From Janthinobacterium sp. 64 (lineage in GTDB: Bacteria; Pseudomonadota; Gammaproteobacteria; Burkholderiales; Burkholderiaceae_D), in the NCBI RefSeq assembly GCF_002813325.1, contig NZ_PHUG01000001.1, positions 2,914,001-2,978,000 on the forward strand: 64,000 nucleotides of DNA. Direction: 5' to 3'. Numbering within the stretch: position 1 is the stretch's first letter; the number at the start of each line of letters is the position of its first letter. A program made the translations under genes and the position numbers. This document shows, piece by piece, positions 8,447 to 16,680 of this stretch. The notes under the pieces are model-generated. The model made no database searches. It saw nothing but the letters and a program-made list of their open reading frames with translations, and had not been told where the DNA came from.

Positions 8447-9763
8447 ATGCCGCTGGCAGAGCCGCTACAACGCCAGGACATCGCGACACTGTATGCCGAC
8501 CACCACGGCTGGCTGCAGGGCTGGCTGCGCAAGAAACTCGGCAGCACGGCCAGCGCGGCCGATGTGGCGCAGGATACCTTCATGCGCCTGCTCGACCGCG
8601 AAGACGCCGTCGCCGCGCGCGAACCGCGCGCCTTTCTCGCCACCGTCGCGCAGCGTGTGCTGTTCAACCATTACCGCCGCCAGAAACTGGAACAGGCGTA
8701 TTTCGACGTGCTGGCGCAGCTGCCGCCCCTGCATGCGCCATCACCCGAGGAACGGGCGCTGCTGCTGGCCACCGTGTCTGAACTGGACCGCATGCTCGAC
8801 GGCTTGCCGCCCCCCGTCAAGCGGGCTTTCTTGCTACGCCAGCTCGACGAGCTGCCGCAGGAAGATATCGCGCGCCAGCTCGGCATCTCGCTGGCGACGG
8901 TAAAACGCCATCTGCAGCGCGCCGGCAGCGCCACGCAGGCGTGGCAGCAGCTGCAAATGCAGCATGAACATCTGCCGCCTGCGGCGCACGCGAGCCTGCT
9001 GCGCGCCTGCGTGCAAGCGAATGCGCCGCGCCGCCATGCCGTCAAGACGCTGGTCCTGCTGCTGGCCTGCGGCGCCTCGCTGCATGCGTTCGAACGCCGC
9101 AGCCCATGGCGCGGCTGGATGGCCGACTACCGCACGGCCGTCAACCAGCGCCGCGTCGTGACCCTCGCTGACGGCACGCAGCTCACGCTCAACACCAGCA
9201 GCGCCGTCAATATCGTTTACGACGGCGCACAGCGCCGCATTCAACTGCTGGCCGGCGAGATCTTCATCGCCACCGGCAAGGATGCGGTACAACGGCCCTT
9301 CTTCGTCGACACGCCGCACGGCAGCCTGCAGGCGCTGGGCACGCGCTTCACCGTGCGCCTGCACGAAGGCTATGCCAGCGCCGGCGTGCTCGAAGGCGCC
9401 GTCGCCGTGCTGGCCGGCGATGGCGCACAGCGCCTGGTGCTGCGTCCCGGCGAAGGCGCCCATTTCGACGGCACGGGCGCGCACCGCCAGGCACTGGCGC
9501 CGTATGGCGGCGCGTGGCTCAATGGCATGCTGGTGGCGCGCGACATGCGCCTGGCCGATTTCCTCGCCGAGCTGTCGCGCTACAGCGACCCTCCGCTGGG
9601 CTGTACGCCCGCCGTCGCCAGCCTGCGCGTGTCCGGTTCCTACCCGCTGACCGATGTCGGCGCCATCCTCGACGCCGTCAGCGCCAGCCTGCAACTGCGG
9701 CGCAATACCGTCACGCGCTTCTGGGGGCATCAGGTGGTGCGCATCGACCTGGCGGCCCACTGA
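8447..9763 (+). CDS. ECF sigma factor (FecI-like) fused in frame to FecR-type regulator
   Basis: One 438-residue frame carries two proteins that are normally separate. Residues 1-158 are a FecI-type ECF sigma factor: region 2 (HHGWLQGWLRKKLGSTASAA, DVAQDTFMRLL) and region 4 (LPQEDIARQLGISLATVKRH). From residue 163 the sequence matches FecR but begins only at the very end of its cytoplasmic anti-sigma domain (QAWQQLQM). A single membrane helix follows at about 198-215, then a periplasmic FecR domain (RRVVTLADGTQLTLNTSSAV; LQALGTRFTV). Most of the anti-sigma domain (DUF4880) is missing. The start has an AAGGGG site, and a Fur box lies 50 bases before it. The receptor gene follows 95 bases later. 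Sigma/anti-sigma fusions are known (IutY of Pseudomonas putida); here the shortened linker is unusual. Confidence 0.85.
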   Translation: MPLAEPLQRQDIATLYADHHGWLQGWLRKKLGSTASAADVAQDTFMRLLDREDAVAAREPRAFLATVAQRVLFNHYRRQKLEQAYFDVLAQLPPLHAPSPEERALLLATVSELDRMLDGLPPPVKRAFLLRQLDELPQEDIARQLGISLATVKRHLQRAGSATQAWQQLQMQHEHLPPAAHASLLRACVQANAPRRHAVKTLVLLLACGASLHAFERRSPWRGWMADYRTAVNQRRVVTLADGTQLTLNTSSAVNIVYDGAQRRIQLLAGEIFIATGKDAVQRPFFVDTPHGSLQALGTRFTVRLHEGYASAGVLEGAVAVLAGDGAQRLVLRPGEGAHFDGTGAHRQALAPYGGAWLNGMLVARDMRLADFLAELSRYSDPPLGCTPAVASLRVSGSYPLTDVGAILDAVSASLQLRRNTVTRFWGHQVVRIDLAAH

Positions 9764-9858
9764 AAAATATTTTCTGCAAAGTGAGCTGTTTCGCCGTGCT
9801 CGCGTGACTTGGTAGATAGACATTCCCCATCTTGCGCAATCACGAAAGGTTTTATTCC

Positions 9859-12330
9859 ATGCACCACGCTTCGCGTTCCCTCCTTACCCGCACCGTCCTG
9901 GCCTGCGCCCTGTCGCAGATCGGCATGGCCCTGGCCCTGCCAGCATCAGCCCAGGCGCAAAGCCGGCAAGTGCGCACCTACAGCATTCCGGCCGGCGCGC
10001 TCGGTGACGTGCTGACGCGTTTCGGCAGCGACAGCGCCATTTTATTATCGTTCTCCAGCGAGTCCACGCAAGGTTTGCGCAGCGCCGGGCTGCAAGGCAG
10101 CTATGGCCTGCAAGAGGGCTTCCGCGTGCTGCTGGCCGGCAGCGGCCTGCAAGCCGTGCCGCAATCAAATGGCGGCTACCTGCTGCAAAAAATCCCCGCC
10201 AGCGCCAGCGCACCCACGGCGGACAGCCGTGGCGTGGCCATCATGAGCGGCGTCACCGTGGTGGCGGCGGCCGAGCGCAACGCCGCCACCAGCGGCACGG
10301 CCAGCTATACGGGCGGCCCTGCCAGCGGCGCCACGGGCCTGGCCCTGACGCAGCGCGAAACACCGCAATCGCTGACCATCGTCACGCGCCAGCAGATGGA
10401 TGACCAGAACAGCAACGCCGTTTCCGACGTCATGAAAAACGTCAATGGCGTGAGCGTGCAAAACTATGACAGCGACCGCTGGAGCTTCCAGGCGCGCGGC
10501 TTTTCCGTCACCAATTTCCAGTACGATGGCGTGTCGGCCATCTATGACGGCGTCTACGACTGGGGCACGACCAACAGCGACATGGCCATCTATGACCGCA
10601 TCGAAGTGCTGAAGGGCGCGACGGGCTTGATGAGCGGCTCGGGCGACCCGTCGGCCACCGTCAACATGGTGCGCAAGCGCCCCACCGCCCACTTCGAAGG
10701 CTCGGCCACCGTCGGCGCGGGATCGTGGGACAACTACCGCGCCGAAGCCGATATCTCCGGTCCCCTGAACGACAGCCGCACGCTGCGCGCCCGCCTGGTG
10801 GGCGCCTACCAGGACAAGCACTCCTACCTGGACCGCTACACGCAGCAAAAATCCGTCGCCTACGGCATCATCGAGGCGGACCTGACCCAAGTCACCCTGC
10901 TGACGGCCGGCTTCACGCACCAGGATTACAAGCCGCGCGGCTCGACCTGGACGGGTTTCCCCGTGCTGTTCTCCGACGGCACCCGCACGGATTTCCCCAC
11001 TTCGTGGAATCCGGCCACGGACTGGAGCCGCCGCGACATGCAGAACACCACGCTGTTTGCGTCGCTCGAACACAGCTTCGCCAACGAGTGGAAAGTAACA
11101 TTGAGCGCCAACCAGCTGCGCAGCAAGCATGACAGCGTGCTCGGTTCGGCCAGCGGCGGCAATCCCAACCCTGTCACCGGCGCAGGCGCGTTTTACTACA
11201 TGGGAAAATACAAGGGCGAGCGCCGCCAGAGCACCGTCAACGTGGACGCCAGCGGGCCATTCACTGCCTTCGGCCGCCGGCATGAAGCGATGTTCGGCTA
11301 TTCCAGTTCGACGGCAAAGCAGGATGGCCCCGTCTACGAATCGGTCTACCCGCCCGTGGAAGGCAGTTACTTTGACTGGCGCGGCCAGTACGCGGAACCG
11401 GCGTTCAAGCGCCTCGGGAACGACAACGACAGCACGCGCCAGAGCGGCCTGTATGGCGCCGTGCGCCTGCGTCCCGTTGACGCGCTGTCGGTCATCGTCG
11501 GGGCGCGCGTGAGCAACTACAAGCAGGAGCAGGACCGCAGCTTCTTCGATCCCAAGACCGCGCGCATCACCTCGCGCATCGAGGAAAATAAGGTCATCAC
11601 GCCGTATGCGGGCGTCGTGTATGACCTCGACAAAACGTACTCCGTGTTCGGCAGCTACACCAGCATCTTCGCGCCGCAGAGCAACCGCGACGTGAACCGC
11701 AACTTTCTGTCGCCCGTGCGCGGCAAGGGTGTGGAAGCGGGCGTGAAGGCAGAATATTTGGATGGCAAGGTCAATGCCAGCACGTCCCTGTTCCAGATCC
11801 GTCAAAGCAACGTGGCCAGCTCCGTGGGCCAAGTCAACGGCGAAGAAGCGTATACAGCCATCGACGGCGTGACCAGCCGCGGCGTGGAAATGGAGGTGAC
11901 GGGCGACGTGATGAAGGATGTGAAGCTGAGCGCCGGCTACACCTACACCCACGTGCGCGACGCGGATGGCAAGGACGTCTTTTCCACCATGCTGCAAACC
12001 ACGCAGCCTGCCCACCTGCTGCGCGTACAGGGCACGTGGCGCCTGCCGGCCAGCCTGGACAAGCTGAGCGTCGGTGGCGGCATCAACTGGCAAAGCAGCT
12101 ACTACGGCAATATCTGGAATCCCGCCATCGAGGACGATTCACGCATCAAGCAGGGCAGCTATGCGCTGGTCAACCTGATGGCGCGCTACGAGATCAGCAA
12201 GAACGTCACGGCCAGCGTCAACGTGAACAACCTGCTCGACAAGAAGTACTTCACGGGCCTGGGCCTGTTCCAGACGGGCTTTTACGGCGAACCGCGCAAT
12301 GTGATGTTCACCGTGCGCACGAAGTTCTGA
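9859..12330 (+). CDS. TonB-dependent siderophore receptor with N-terminal signalling domain
   Basis: An 823-residue outer-membrane receptor (FecA/FpvA class). ATG 9859 is chosen for its GAAAGG site nine bases upstream and the signal peptide that follows (LLTRTVLACALSQIGMALALPASAQA). After cleavage comes an STN signalling domain of about 75 residues (RTYSIPAGALGDVLTRFGSD...). The TonB box region and plug follow (ETPQSLTIVTRQQMDDQN; VLKGATGLMSGSGDPSATVN), then the beta-barrel ending in an aromatic-rich C-terminus (NVMFTVRTKF). The STN domain passes the ligand-bound signal to the FecR part of the adjacent sigma/anti-sigma fusion. The ligand is probably a ferric siderophore, not identified. Confidence 0.92.
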   Translation: MHHASRSLLTRTVLACALSQIGMALALPASAQAQSRQVRTYSIPAGALGDVLTRFGSDSAILLSFSSESTQGLRSAGLQGSYGLQEGFRVLLAGSGLQAVPQSNGGYLLQKIPASASAPTADSRGVAIMSGVTVVAAAERNAATSGTASYTGGPASGATGLALTQRETPQSLTIVTRQQMDDQNSNAVSDVMKNVNGVSVQNYDSDRWSFQARGFSVTNFQYDGVSAIYDGVYDWGTTNSDMAIYDRIEVLKGATGLMSGSGDPSATVNMVRKRPTAHFEGSATVGAGSWDNYRAEADISGPLNDSRTLRARLVGAYQDKHSYLDRYTQQKSVAYGIIEADLTQVTLLTAGFTHQDYKPRGSTWTGFPVLFSDGTRTDFPTSWNPATDWSRRDMQNTTLFASLEHSFANEWKVTLSANQLRSKHDSVLGSASGGNPNPVTGAGAFYYMGKYKGERRQSTVNVDASGPFTAFGRRHEAMFGYSSSTAKQDGPVYESVYPPVEGSYFDWRGQYAEPAFKRLGNDNDSTRQSGLYGAVRLRPVDALSVIVGARVSNYKQEQDRSFFDPKTARITSRIEENKVITPYAGVVYDLDKTYSVFGSYTSIFAPQSNRDVNRNFLSPVRGKGVEAGVKAEYLDGKVNASTSLFQIRQSNVASSVGQVNGEEAYTAIDGVTSRGVEMEVTGDVMKDVKLSAGYTYTHVRDADGKDVFSTMLQTTQPAHLLRVQGTWRLPASLDKLSVGGGINWQSSYYGNIWNPAIEDDSRIKQGSYALVNLMARYEISKNVTASVNVNNLLDKKYFTGLGLFQTGFYGEPRNVMFTVRTKF

Positions 12331-13395
12331 CTAACTGCCGTACAGCGCCAGCGCCCAGGCTGGCGGGCGCAAGTCCAGCGCCAGCGACAGGTAAGCAGGG
12401 TCGAAACGCGCCGCCAGCAGATACACATTGGCGGCGCCCTTCGGTTCCCAGTTCCCCGTAAAACCCTTTTCGCCGGCCGCCACGCGCTTGCGGTCGAAGG
12501 GCACGGCGCTTTTTGCAAATTCCTCGTGCGTCTTTTTGCCCTGCGCATACGGCGCCAGCCAGGCCAGCGCTTCGGCCAGGCGCCGCGCTTCCGGCGCGCC
12601 ATACCAGTCGTCGCCATGCGCCTGCGCCATCAGGGCCGTCGTCAGCAGCGGCTCCAGGCTGTAGGTGGTGTAGTGCAGGGCGTCGCGCTGCTCGAAGTCG
12701 AAGGGCACGCCGCCGGCGCCGATATTGCGCGGCACGTGCGCCAGGAAGCGCTCCTTCGCGCGCGCGATCAGCAAGGCGTCGCCCGTCACATACGCGGCGG
12801 CCGTACCGATCTTGATGCGGTGGCTATGCCAGTTGTTGCGCGCCGTGGACGGGCCGCCCACCTTGATGGGATCACTCAGATACCCTTGCGCCAGGGTGCG
12901 GCAAAACGCCTGTACCTGTTCGCGCTCGACGCCGTTCAAGCGCTCCTGCACCAGGTCAAAGCCCATCAGCAGGCTGGCCAGCTCCGTCTCGTCGACGGGG
13001 CTGAACGATGGCTGATAAGTACCGCTCCAGGCCAGCAGCAACTGGCGCGCTGCCTCGAAATGCGCCAGCTCGCCCGACAGCCGCCAGGCCAGCGCCTGCA
13101 AGCGCGCCTGGCGCCAGTCTTCCTGCGCCTGCTGGCTGGTCTCGCGCCCGCCCTCTCCCTTCAGCAAGCCACCCGTGCGCACTTCGGCCATCAGGTGCAC
13201 GGGCCGCGCCGCATCCTTGCGCGCCGCCTTGATCACCTGCTCGGCAATGGCCGGCGCCACCCGCGCCTTGAGCGTGCGGGCGCGCGCGGCAGACGTCAGC
13301 GCAAACGGCAGCGCCCCCTCATGCGGGCACGGCGCCGCGCGCAAGCCCGCCAGGGGCAGCGCCAGCAGGCCGGCCAGCACAGTGCGCCGGCGCAT
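12331..13395 (-). CDS. Alginate-lyase-like exported protein
   Basis: A 354-residue protein with a probable Tat or Sec signal (MRRRTVLAGLLALPLAGLRA). The start is ATG 13395; a TTG at 13410 would add five residues. The mature part is an alpha/alpha-toroid-like sequence matching the alginate lyase (PL5-type) domain family, with the conserved segment ARNNWHSHRIKIGTAAAYVTGD holding Asn-Asn and His residues typical of the active site. Members cleave uronic-acid polysaccharides by beta-elimination; many proteins with this domain have other or untested substrates. It lies two codons beyond the stop of the amidotransferase-like gene upstream, so the pair is co-transcribed. It converges end to end with the receptor gene with no gap. 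Confidence 0.7.
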   Translation of the reverse strand: MRRRTVLAGLLALPLAGLRAAPCPHEGALPFALTSAARARTLKARVAPAIAEQVIKAARKDAARPVHLMAEVRTGGLLKGEGGRETSQQAQEDWRQARLQALAWRLSGELAHFEAARQLLLAWSGTYQPSFSPVDETELASLLMGFDLVQERLNGVEREQVQAFCRTLAQGYLSDPIKVGGPSTARNNWHSHRIKIGTAAAYVTGDALLIARAKERFLAHVPRNIGAGGVPFDFEQRDALHYTTYSLEPLLTTALMAQAHGDDWYGAPEARRLAEALAWLAPYAQGKKTHEEFAKSAVPFDRKRVAAGEKGFTGNWEPKGAANVYLLAARFDPAYLSLALDLRPPAWALALYGS

Positions 13396-13406
13396 CCGGT
13401 GCGTAC

Positions 13407-14414
13407 TCAAAACCGCGTCTCCCGCGCCGCGCGCAAAAAGTTATCGAGGATGGGCGTGCAATCGAGCAGTTCGACGCCGCCCGCCGAATGGAATTCCGGG
13501 TGCCACTGCAAGCCCATGACGAAGCGCGCCCGCTGATAGCGGATGGCTTCGACGATATTGTCGCCTTGCGAATATGCTTCCACGGTGACGTCGCGTCCCA
13601 GGTCCTTGACCGACTGGTGGTGGATGGAATTGACGAGCGCCTCGCCCGTCTTCGGAAACATGCCCGCCAGGGACGAGCCTTTCGGGAAGACGATGGTGTG
13701 GCGGTGGCGGTCATACAGGTCGTTGACGTGGGAAGTCGCGCCTTCCACGTCCGAGGCGATGTCCTGATACAGCGTGCCGCCAAAGCCCACGTTGATCAGT
13801 TGGCAGCCGCGGCATATACCCAGCACGGGTTTGCCCGCATCGACGAATTCGTGCAGCAGTTCCAGTTCGTACAGGTCGCGCGCGCGGTCGCCGTTCCATT
13901 CCGGCCGCGTGGCCGCCTCGGAATACGTCTGCGGCGAGACGTCGGCGCCGCCCTGCAGCACCAGCCCATCGAGGTGGCGCGCATAGTGGCGCAGGGTGAT
14001 GTTGCTCGGGTGTAGCTGGCCGCTGGTATTGACCGTCGGGATCATGAACACCAGCACGTCGCGCGACATGACCCACTGCGCGATCGACTCTTCCAGGTAT
14101 TGCAGGTTCTTGCTGCGCAGGCCAGTGGCGCCCGGCTCGGGGTGAAAAATGCGCGCCGAGATGCCGATGCGCAGGGTGCGCCGCATGAAATCGCGACTGG
14201 CCTTGTCGCGCATGGAGCGGTAGCGCGACGAGATCACGCGCCAGGCCAGCGCAAGCGGCGTGTCGTTATCCTTCAGGTAGCGGGGGGCGGCGTCGCGCGC
14301 GCGGTGCTCGTCATCGGGTGCCCGGCGACCCACGCGGTCGGGCCGCGCCGGTGCTGGCTCTGGTGGCGCTGGGTCGGTGGACGGGGGAAGCAGGGGATCT
14401 TTTTCGTCTGACAT
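13407..14414 (-). CDS. Gamma-glutamyl-gamma-aminobutyrate hydrolase-like protein (peptidase C26)
   Basis: A 335-residue class I glutamine-amidotransferase-like hydrolase. The nucleophile elbow is VLGICRGCQLINVGFGGTL, with Cys in G-I-C-R-G, and the catalytic His-Glu pair is in MGLQWHPEFH. The oxyanion strand is GLVLQGGADVSP. The family includes PuuD, which releases GABA from gamma-glutamyl-GABA in putrescine breakdown. This protein has an extra N-terminal, proline- and arginine-rich region of about 90 residues before the catalytic domain, so its substrate may differ. It is first in a two-gene unit with the alginate-lyase-like gene. No putrescine genes are nearby. Confidence 0.82.
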   Translation of the reverse strand: MSDEKDPLLPPSTDPAPPEPAPARPDRVGRRAPDDEHRARDAAPRYLKDNDTPLALAWRVISSRYRSMRDKASRDFMRRTLRIGISARIFHPEPGATGLRSKNLQYLEESIAQWVMSRDVLVFMIPTVNTSGQLHPSNITLRHYARHLDGLVLQGGADVSPQTYSEAATRPEWNGDRARDLYELELLHEFVDAGKPVLGICRGCQLINVGFGGTLYQDIASDVEGATSHVNDLYDRHRHTIVFPKGSSLAGMFPKTGEALVNSIHHQSVKDLGRDVTVEAYSQGDNIVEAIRYQRARFVMGLQWHPEFHSAGGVELLDCTPILDNFLRAARETRF

Positions 14415-14633
14415 GGCGGGGCTGACTGAAAGCGGAGAACGGTTTCAATATAACCCCCTGCCTCCGAAAGCACGATTCAATTTTGTAACAAAAGCATACC
14501 CGCGGGGCATCCGCGCAACACGCCGTCGGCAAACGCATACGCCCCGTTTACGCCGGTGGCCCCGCTTTTTAGAGAATCTTTACGCCCCCGCTGCTAATCT
14601 TGAACGTACCTCAACCACCGCTGCAAAGACACC

Positions 14634-14951
14634 ATGGAACCCCATTCACGCCTGCAAACGCATCAAGCGCATCAAGCACATCACGCACTGCCCCACCGCC
14701 ATCCCCGCCTGCCCACTTTCCTCATGCATATCACGGTCGACAAGTCTTGCCTGGCCGAGCTGCGCCAGCTGGTCGTCAAAACGTGCGGCGGCATGCTGTC
14801 GTTCATGCGCGTCGAGGCGGTCGACCATGCCGAACGCATGAAGGTCTGGCTGTGCGTGACGGAGCCTGCCCTGCGCCTGACCATGGATGCCGTCATGCGC
14901 CTGTTGCCAGCGGCGGAATTTGGCCGCATCAGCCAGGGGAAATCACTATGA
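14634..14951 (+). CDS. Small uncharacterised protein ahead of the DapA-like gene
   Basis: Up to 105 residues. The ATG at 14634 adds a His-rich leader (HSRLQTHQAHQAHHALPHRH) that may not be real; the internal ATG at 14724 would give a 75-residue protein beginning MHITVDKSCLAELRQLV. Neither start has a strong ribosome binding site. The conserved-looking part has alternating short strands and helices (GGMLSFMRVEAVDHAERMKVWLCV), with no signal peptide or membrane segment. The stop overlaps the next start (ATGA), implying translational coupling with the DapA-like gene. I do not recognise a family. Confidence 0.6.
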   Translation: MEPHSRLQTHQAHQAHHALPHRHPRLPTFLMHITVDKSCLAELRQLVVKTCGGMLSFMRVEAVDHAERMKVWLCVTEPALRLTMDAVMRLLPAAEFGRISQGKSL

Positions 14952-15985
14952 ACCAGTATGCCTGCGAGCAGGCGATGTCTTCGTCGCGCATCACCGCGCA
15001 CTTCCAGGGTATCTGGGTGCCGATGGTCACGCCCTTCCTTGATGGCGATGGCGACATCGACTTCGACGCGGCCCAGCAGCTGGCCAGCGAGCTGGCCGCC
15101 AGCGGCATCGATGGTCTGGTGGTGTGCGGCACCACGGGCGAAGCGGCCATGCTGAGCGCCGCCGAACACACCATGCTGTTAGATAGCGTGCTCGAAGCCG
15201 TCGGCCCCCGCTTTCCCGTCGTGATGGGGATAGGCGGTAGCGATACGCGCCAGGTCACCGCCACGGTGCAACGCTACAACGACCACCCGCTGGCCGGCTT
15301 GCTGGTCTCCGCTCCCGCCTATGTGCGCCCTTCGCAGGACGGCATCGTGCGCCACTTCCAGGCCATCGCCGCCGCCACCGACCAGTCCATCGTGCTGTAC
15401 AACGTGCCGGCCCGCACGGGGGTCAATATCGAACCGCAGACGGCGGCGCTGCTGGCGTCCGACTCGCACTTCGTCGCCATCAAGGAAGCGGGCGGCAAGC
15501 TGCAGCAGCTGGGCGAACTGCTGCTCGACACGCGCCTGGACGTGCTGTGCGGCGACGACGCGCTGCTGCTGGCCAGCCTGTCCATGGGCGGCCACGGCGC
15601 CATGTCGGCCGCCGCCCAGATACGCCCCGACCTGTATGCGCAGCTGTATCACCTGGTCAGGCAGGGCCGCCACGGCGCCGCCGGCGCCCTGTTCAAGGTC
15701 ATGCTGCCCGTCATCCGCCTGCTGTTTGCCGAACCCAATCCTGGCCCCGTGAAGGCGGCGCTGGCCATGCAGGGCAAGGTGCGCGACGAGCTGCGCCTGC
15801 CGATGACGCCGATGTCGTCCGCCGGCCAGCACAAGCTGGCCGAAGCACTCGCCCCCCTGATGGAACTGCCCGTATGGACAGCCGGCGACAGGGACGCGCC
15901 GCGCGAAGGCTGTCTGCTGCAGCTGGTCTCCCCTGCCAACATCATGCCAGCCGTGCGCCAAGATGATCATCGCCATCACGGATGA
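14948..15985 (+). CDS. DapA-family (dihydrodipicolinate synthase-like) aldolase
   Basis: A 345-residue TIM-barrel protein of the class I aldolase family that includes 4-hydroxy-tetrahydrodipicolinate synthase and N-acetylneuraminate lyase. It has the substrate-binding GTTGEAAML motif, the catalytic Tyr in VLYNVPARTGVN and the Schiff-base Lys in FVAIKEAGGK. The core fits DapA, which makes the first committed intermediate of lysine and meso-diaminopimelate synthesis. It is longer than the usual 290-300 residues, with about 20 extra at the N-terminus and 35 or more at the C-terminus. The tail overlaps the start of the ParA-like gene by 23 bases. Its operon partners are unusual for housekeeping dapA, so it may be a paralogue. 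Confidence 0.82.
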   Translation: MNQYACEQAMSSSRITAHFQGIWVPMVTPFLDGDGDIDFDAAQQLASELAASGIDGLVVCGTTGEAAMLSAAEHTMLLDSVLEAVGPRFPVVMGIGGSDTRQVTATVQRYNDHPLAGLLVSAPAYVRPSQDGIVRHFQAIAAATDQSIVLYNVPARTGVNIEPQTAALLASDSHFVAIKEAGGKLQQLGELLLDTRLDVLCGDDALLLASLSMGGHGAMSAAAQIRPDLYAQLYHLVRQGRHGAAGALFKVMLPVIRLLFAEPNPGPVKAALAMQGKVRDELRLPMTPMSSAGQHKLAEALAPLMELPVWTAGDRDAPREGCLLQLVSPANIMPAVRQDDHRHHG

Positions 15986-16505
15986 ACGCGGGGGGATGGA
16001 GAAATCCATCCTGGCCGGGAGGCTGGCCGCTTCGCGCGCGCTGGCCGGACGCAAGGTATTGCTGCTCGATGCCGATCCGCGCCAGGGCGCCATGGCGCAG
16101 GCCAGGAACATGCACGACGGCGCCATGCATGGCAGCCTGACGCGGCCGCGCCTGATGGCGCGCGCCATCAGCGCCAAGGGCTTGCAGCCGGAGCTGGAAC
16201 ACCTGGTGCACTGCTACCACGACATCGTCATCGACAGCGAAGGCCGCGACTCCATGGGCAGCCGTTCGGCCCTGATCGCCGCGCGCGTACTGGTGGTGCC
16301 GCTCGACGGTGTCGTGGACGGCGCCGCGCAGGCGGGCCTGGCGCGCCGCATCGCGCACGCGCGCAGCGTCAATCCGGACCTGCGCGTCCTGCTGGCAACG
16401 GATACGCAAACGGCCCCCGCCCATGCCCTGGCCAAGCAGATTCCGGCCGCCCGCGTGGTCAGCCTGGGACAGTTGTATTGCGCCGTCTTTAACCTGCCCA
16501 CTTAG
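15963..16505 (+). CDS. ParA/MinD-like P-loop protein with degenerate Walker A
   Basis: A 180-residue protein starting with MIIAITDERGGMEKSI, followed by GRKVLLLDADPRQGAMAQA, the layout of short ParA-type ATPases of about 200 residues. The deviant Walker A consensus KGGxGKST is changed to R-G-G-M-E-K-S-I: the signature lysine is arginine, the glycine before the catalytic lysine is glutamate, and the final threonine is isoleucine. The switch II aspartate is preserved in the HDIVIDSEGRDS segment. ATP hydrolysis may be weak or lost. No ParB gene or parS-like cluster is near. It overlaps the DapA-like gene and is the last gene of the operon; a dispersed 3' element follows the stop codon. Confidence 0.75.
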   Translation: MIIAITDERGGMEKSILAGRLAASRALAGRKVLLLDADPRQGAMAQARNMHDGAMHGSLTRPRLMARAISAKGLQPELEHLVHCYHDIVIDSEGRDSMGSRSALIAARVLVVPLDGVVDGAAQAGLARRIAHARSVNPDLRVLLATDTQTAPAHALAKQIPAARVVSLGQLYCAVFNLPT

Positions 16506-16510
16506 AGTAC

Positions 16511-16620
16511 CTAACATAACCTACTGCGCGTCGCGATTTGCGGCCTCCGATGCTCACTGTGCATTTGCACAGCTGCGCGTCTCGGCCGCAACTCACTGCC
16601 GCTCGCTACGGTTCTGTTAG
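16511..16620 (+). repeat. Dispersed 3'-end palindromic element, full copy B
   Basis: A 110-base element starting five bases after the stop codon at 16505. Outer arms CTAACATAACC and GGTTCTGTTAG pair with one mismatch. The core CTACTGCGCGTCG is shared with the other copies. The inner hairpin is CTGTGC-ATTT-GCACAG (16557-16572). Relative to copy A both stems carry paired, compensatory substitutions. Confidence 0.8.
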
Positions 16621-16636
16621 CCGCTCTTAAGCACGC

Positions 16637-16661
16637 AAAAAAGGCGGCGCATGCGCCGCCT
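16637..16661 (-). terminator. Rho-independent terminator of the porin gene
   Basis: On the minus strand a perfect GC-rich hairpin, GGCGGCGC-AT-GCGCCGCC, is followed by six U. It lies 20 bases past the stop codon of the porin gene. Confidence 0.88.
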
Positions 16662-16680
16662 CTCCTCACATCTGCGTCAA

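Noticed and set aside
9832..9858. TTG start of the siderophore receptor at 9832
   Set aside because: ATG 9859 has a GAAAGG site nine bases upstream and gives a proper signal peptide.
10165..12093. Long minus-strand open frame opposite the TonB-dependent receptor gene
   Set aside because: It mirrors codon bias of a GC-rich gene, is full of His/Gln/Arg/Val runs and has no domains or ribosome site; the plus-strand receptor is certain.
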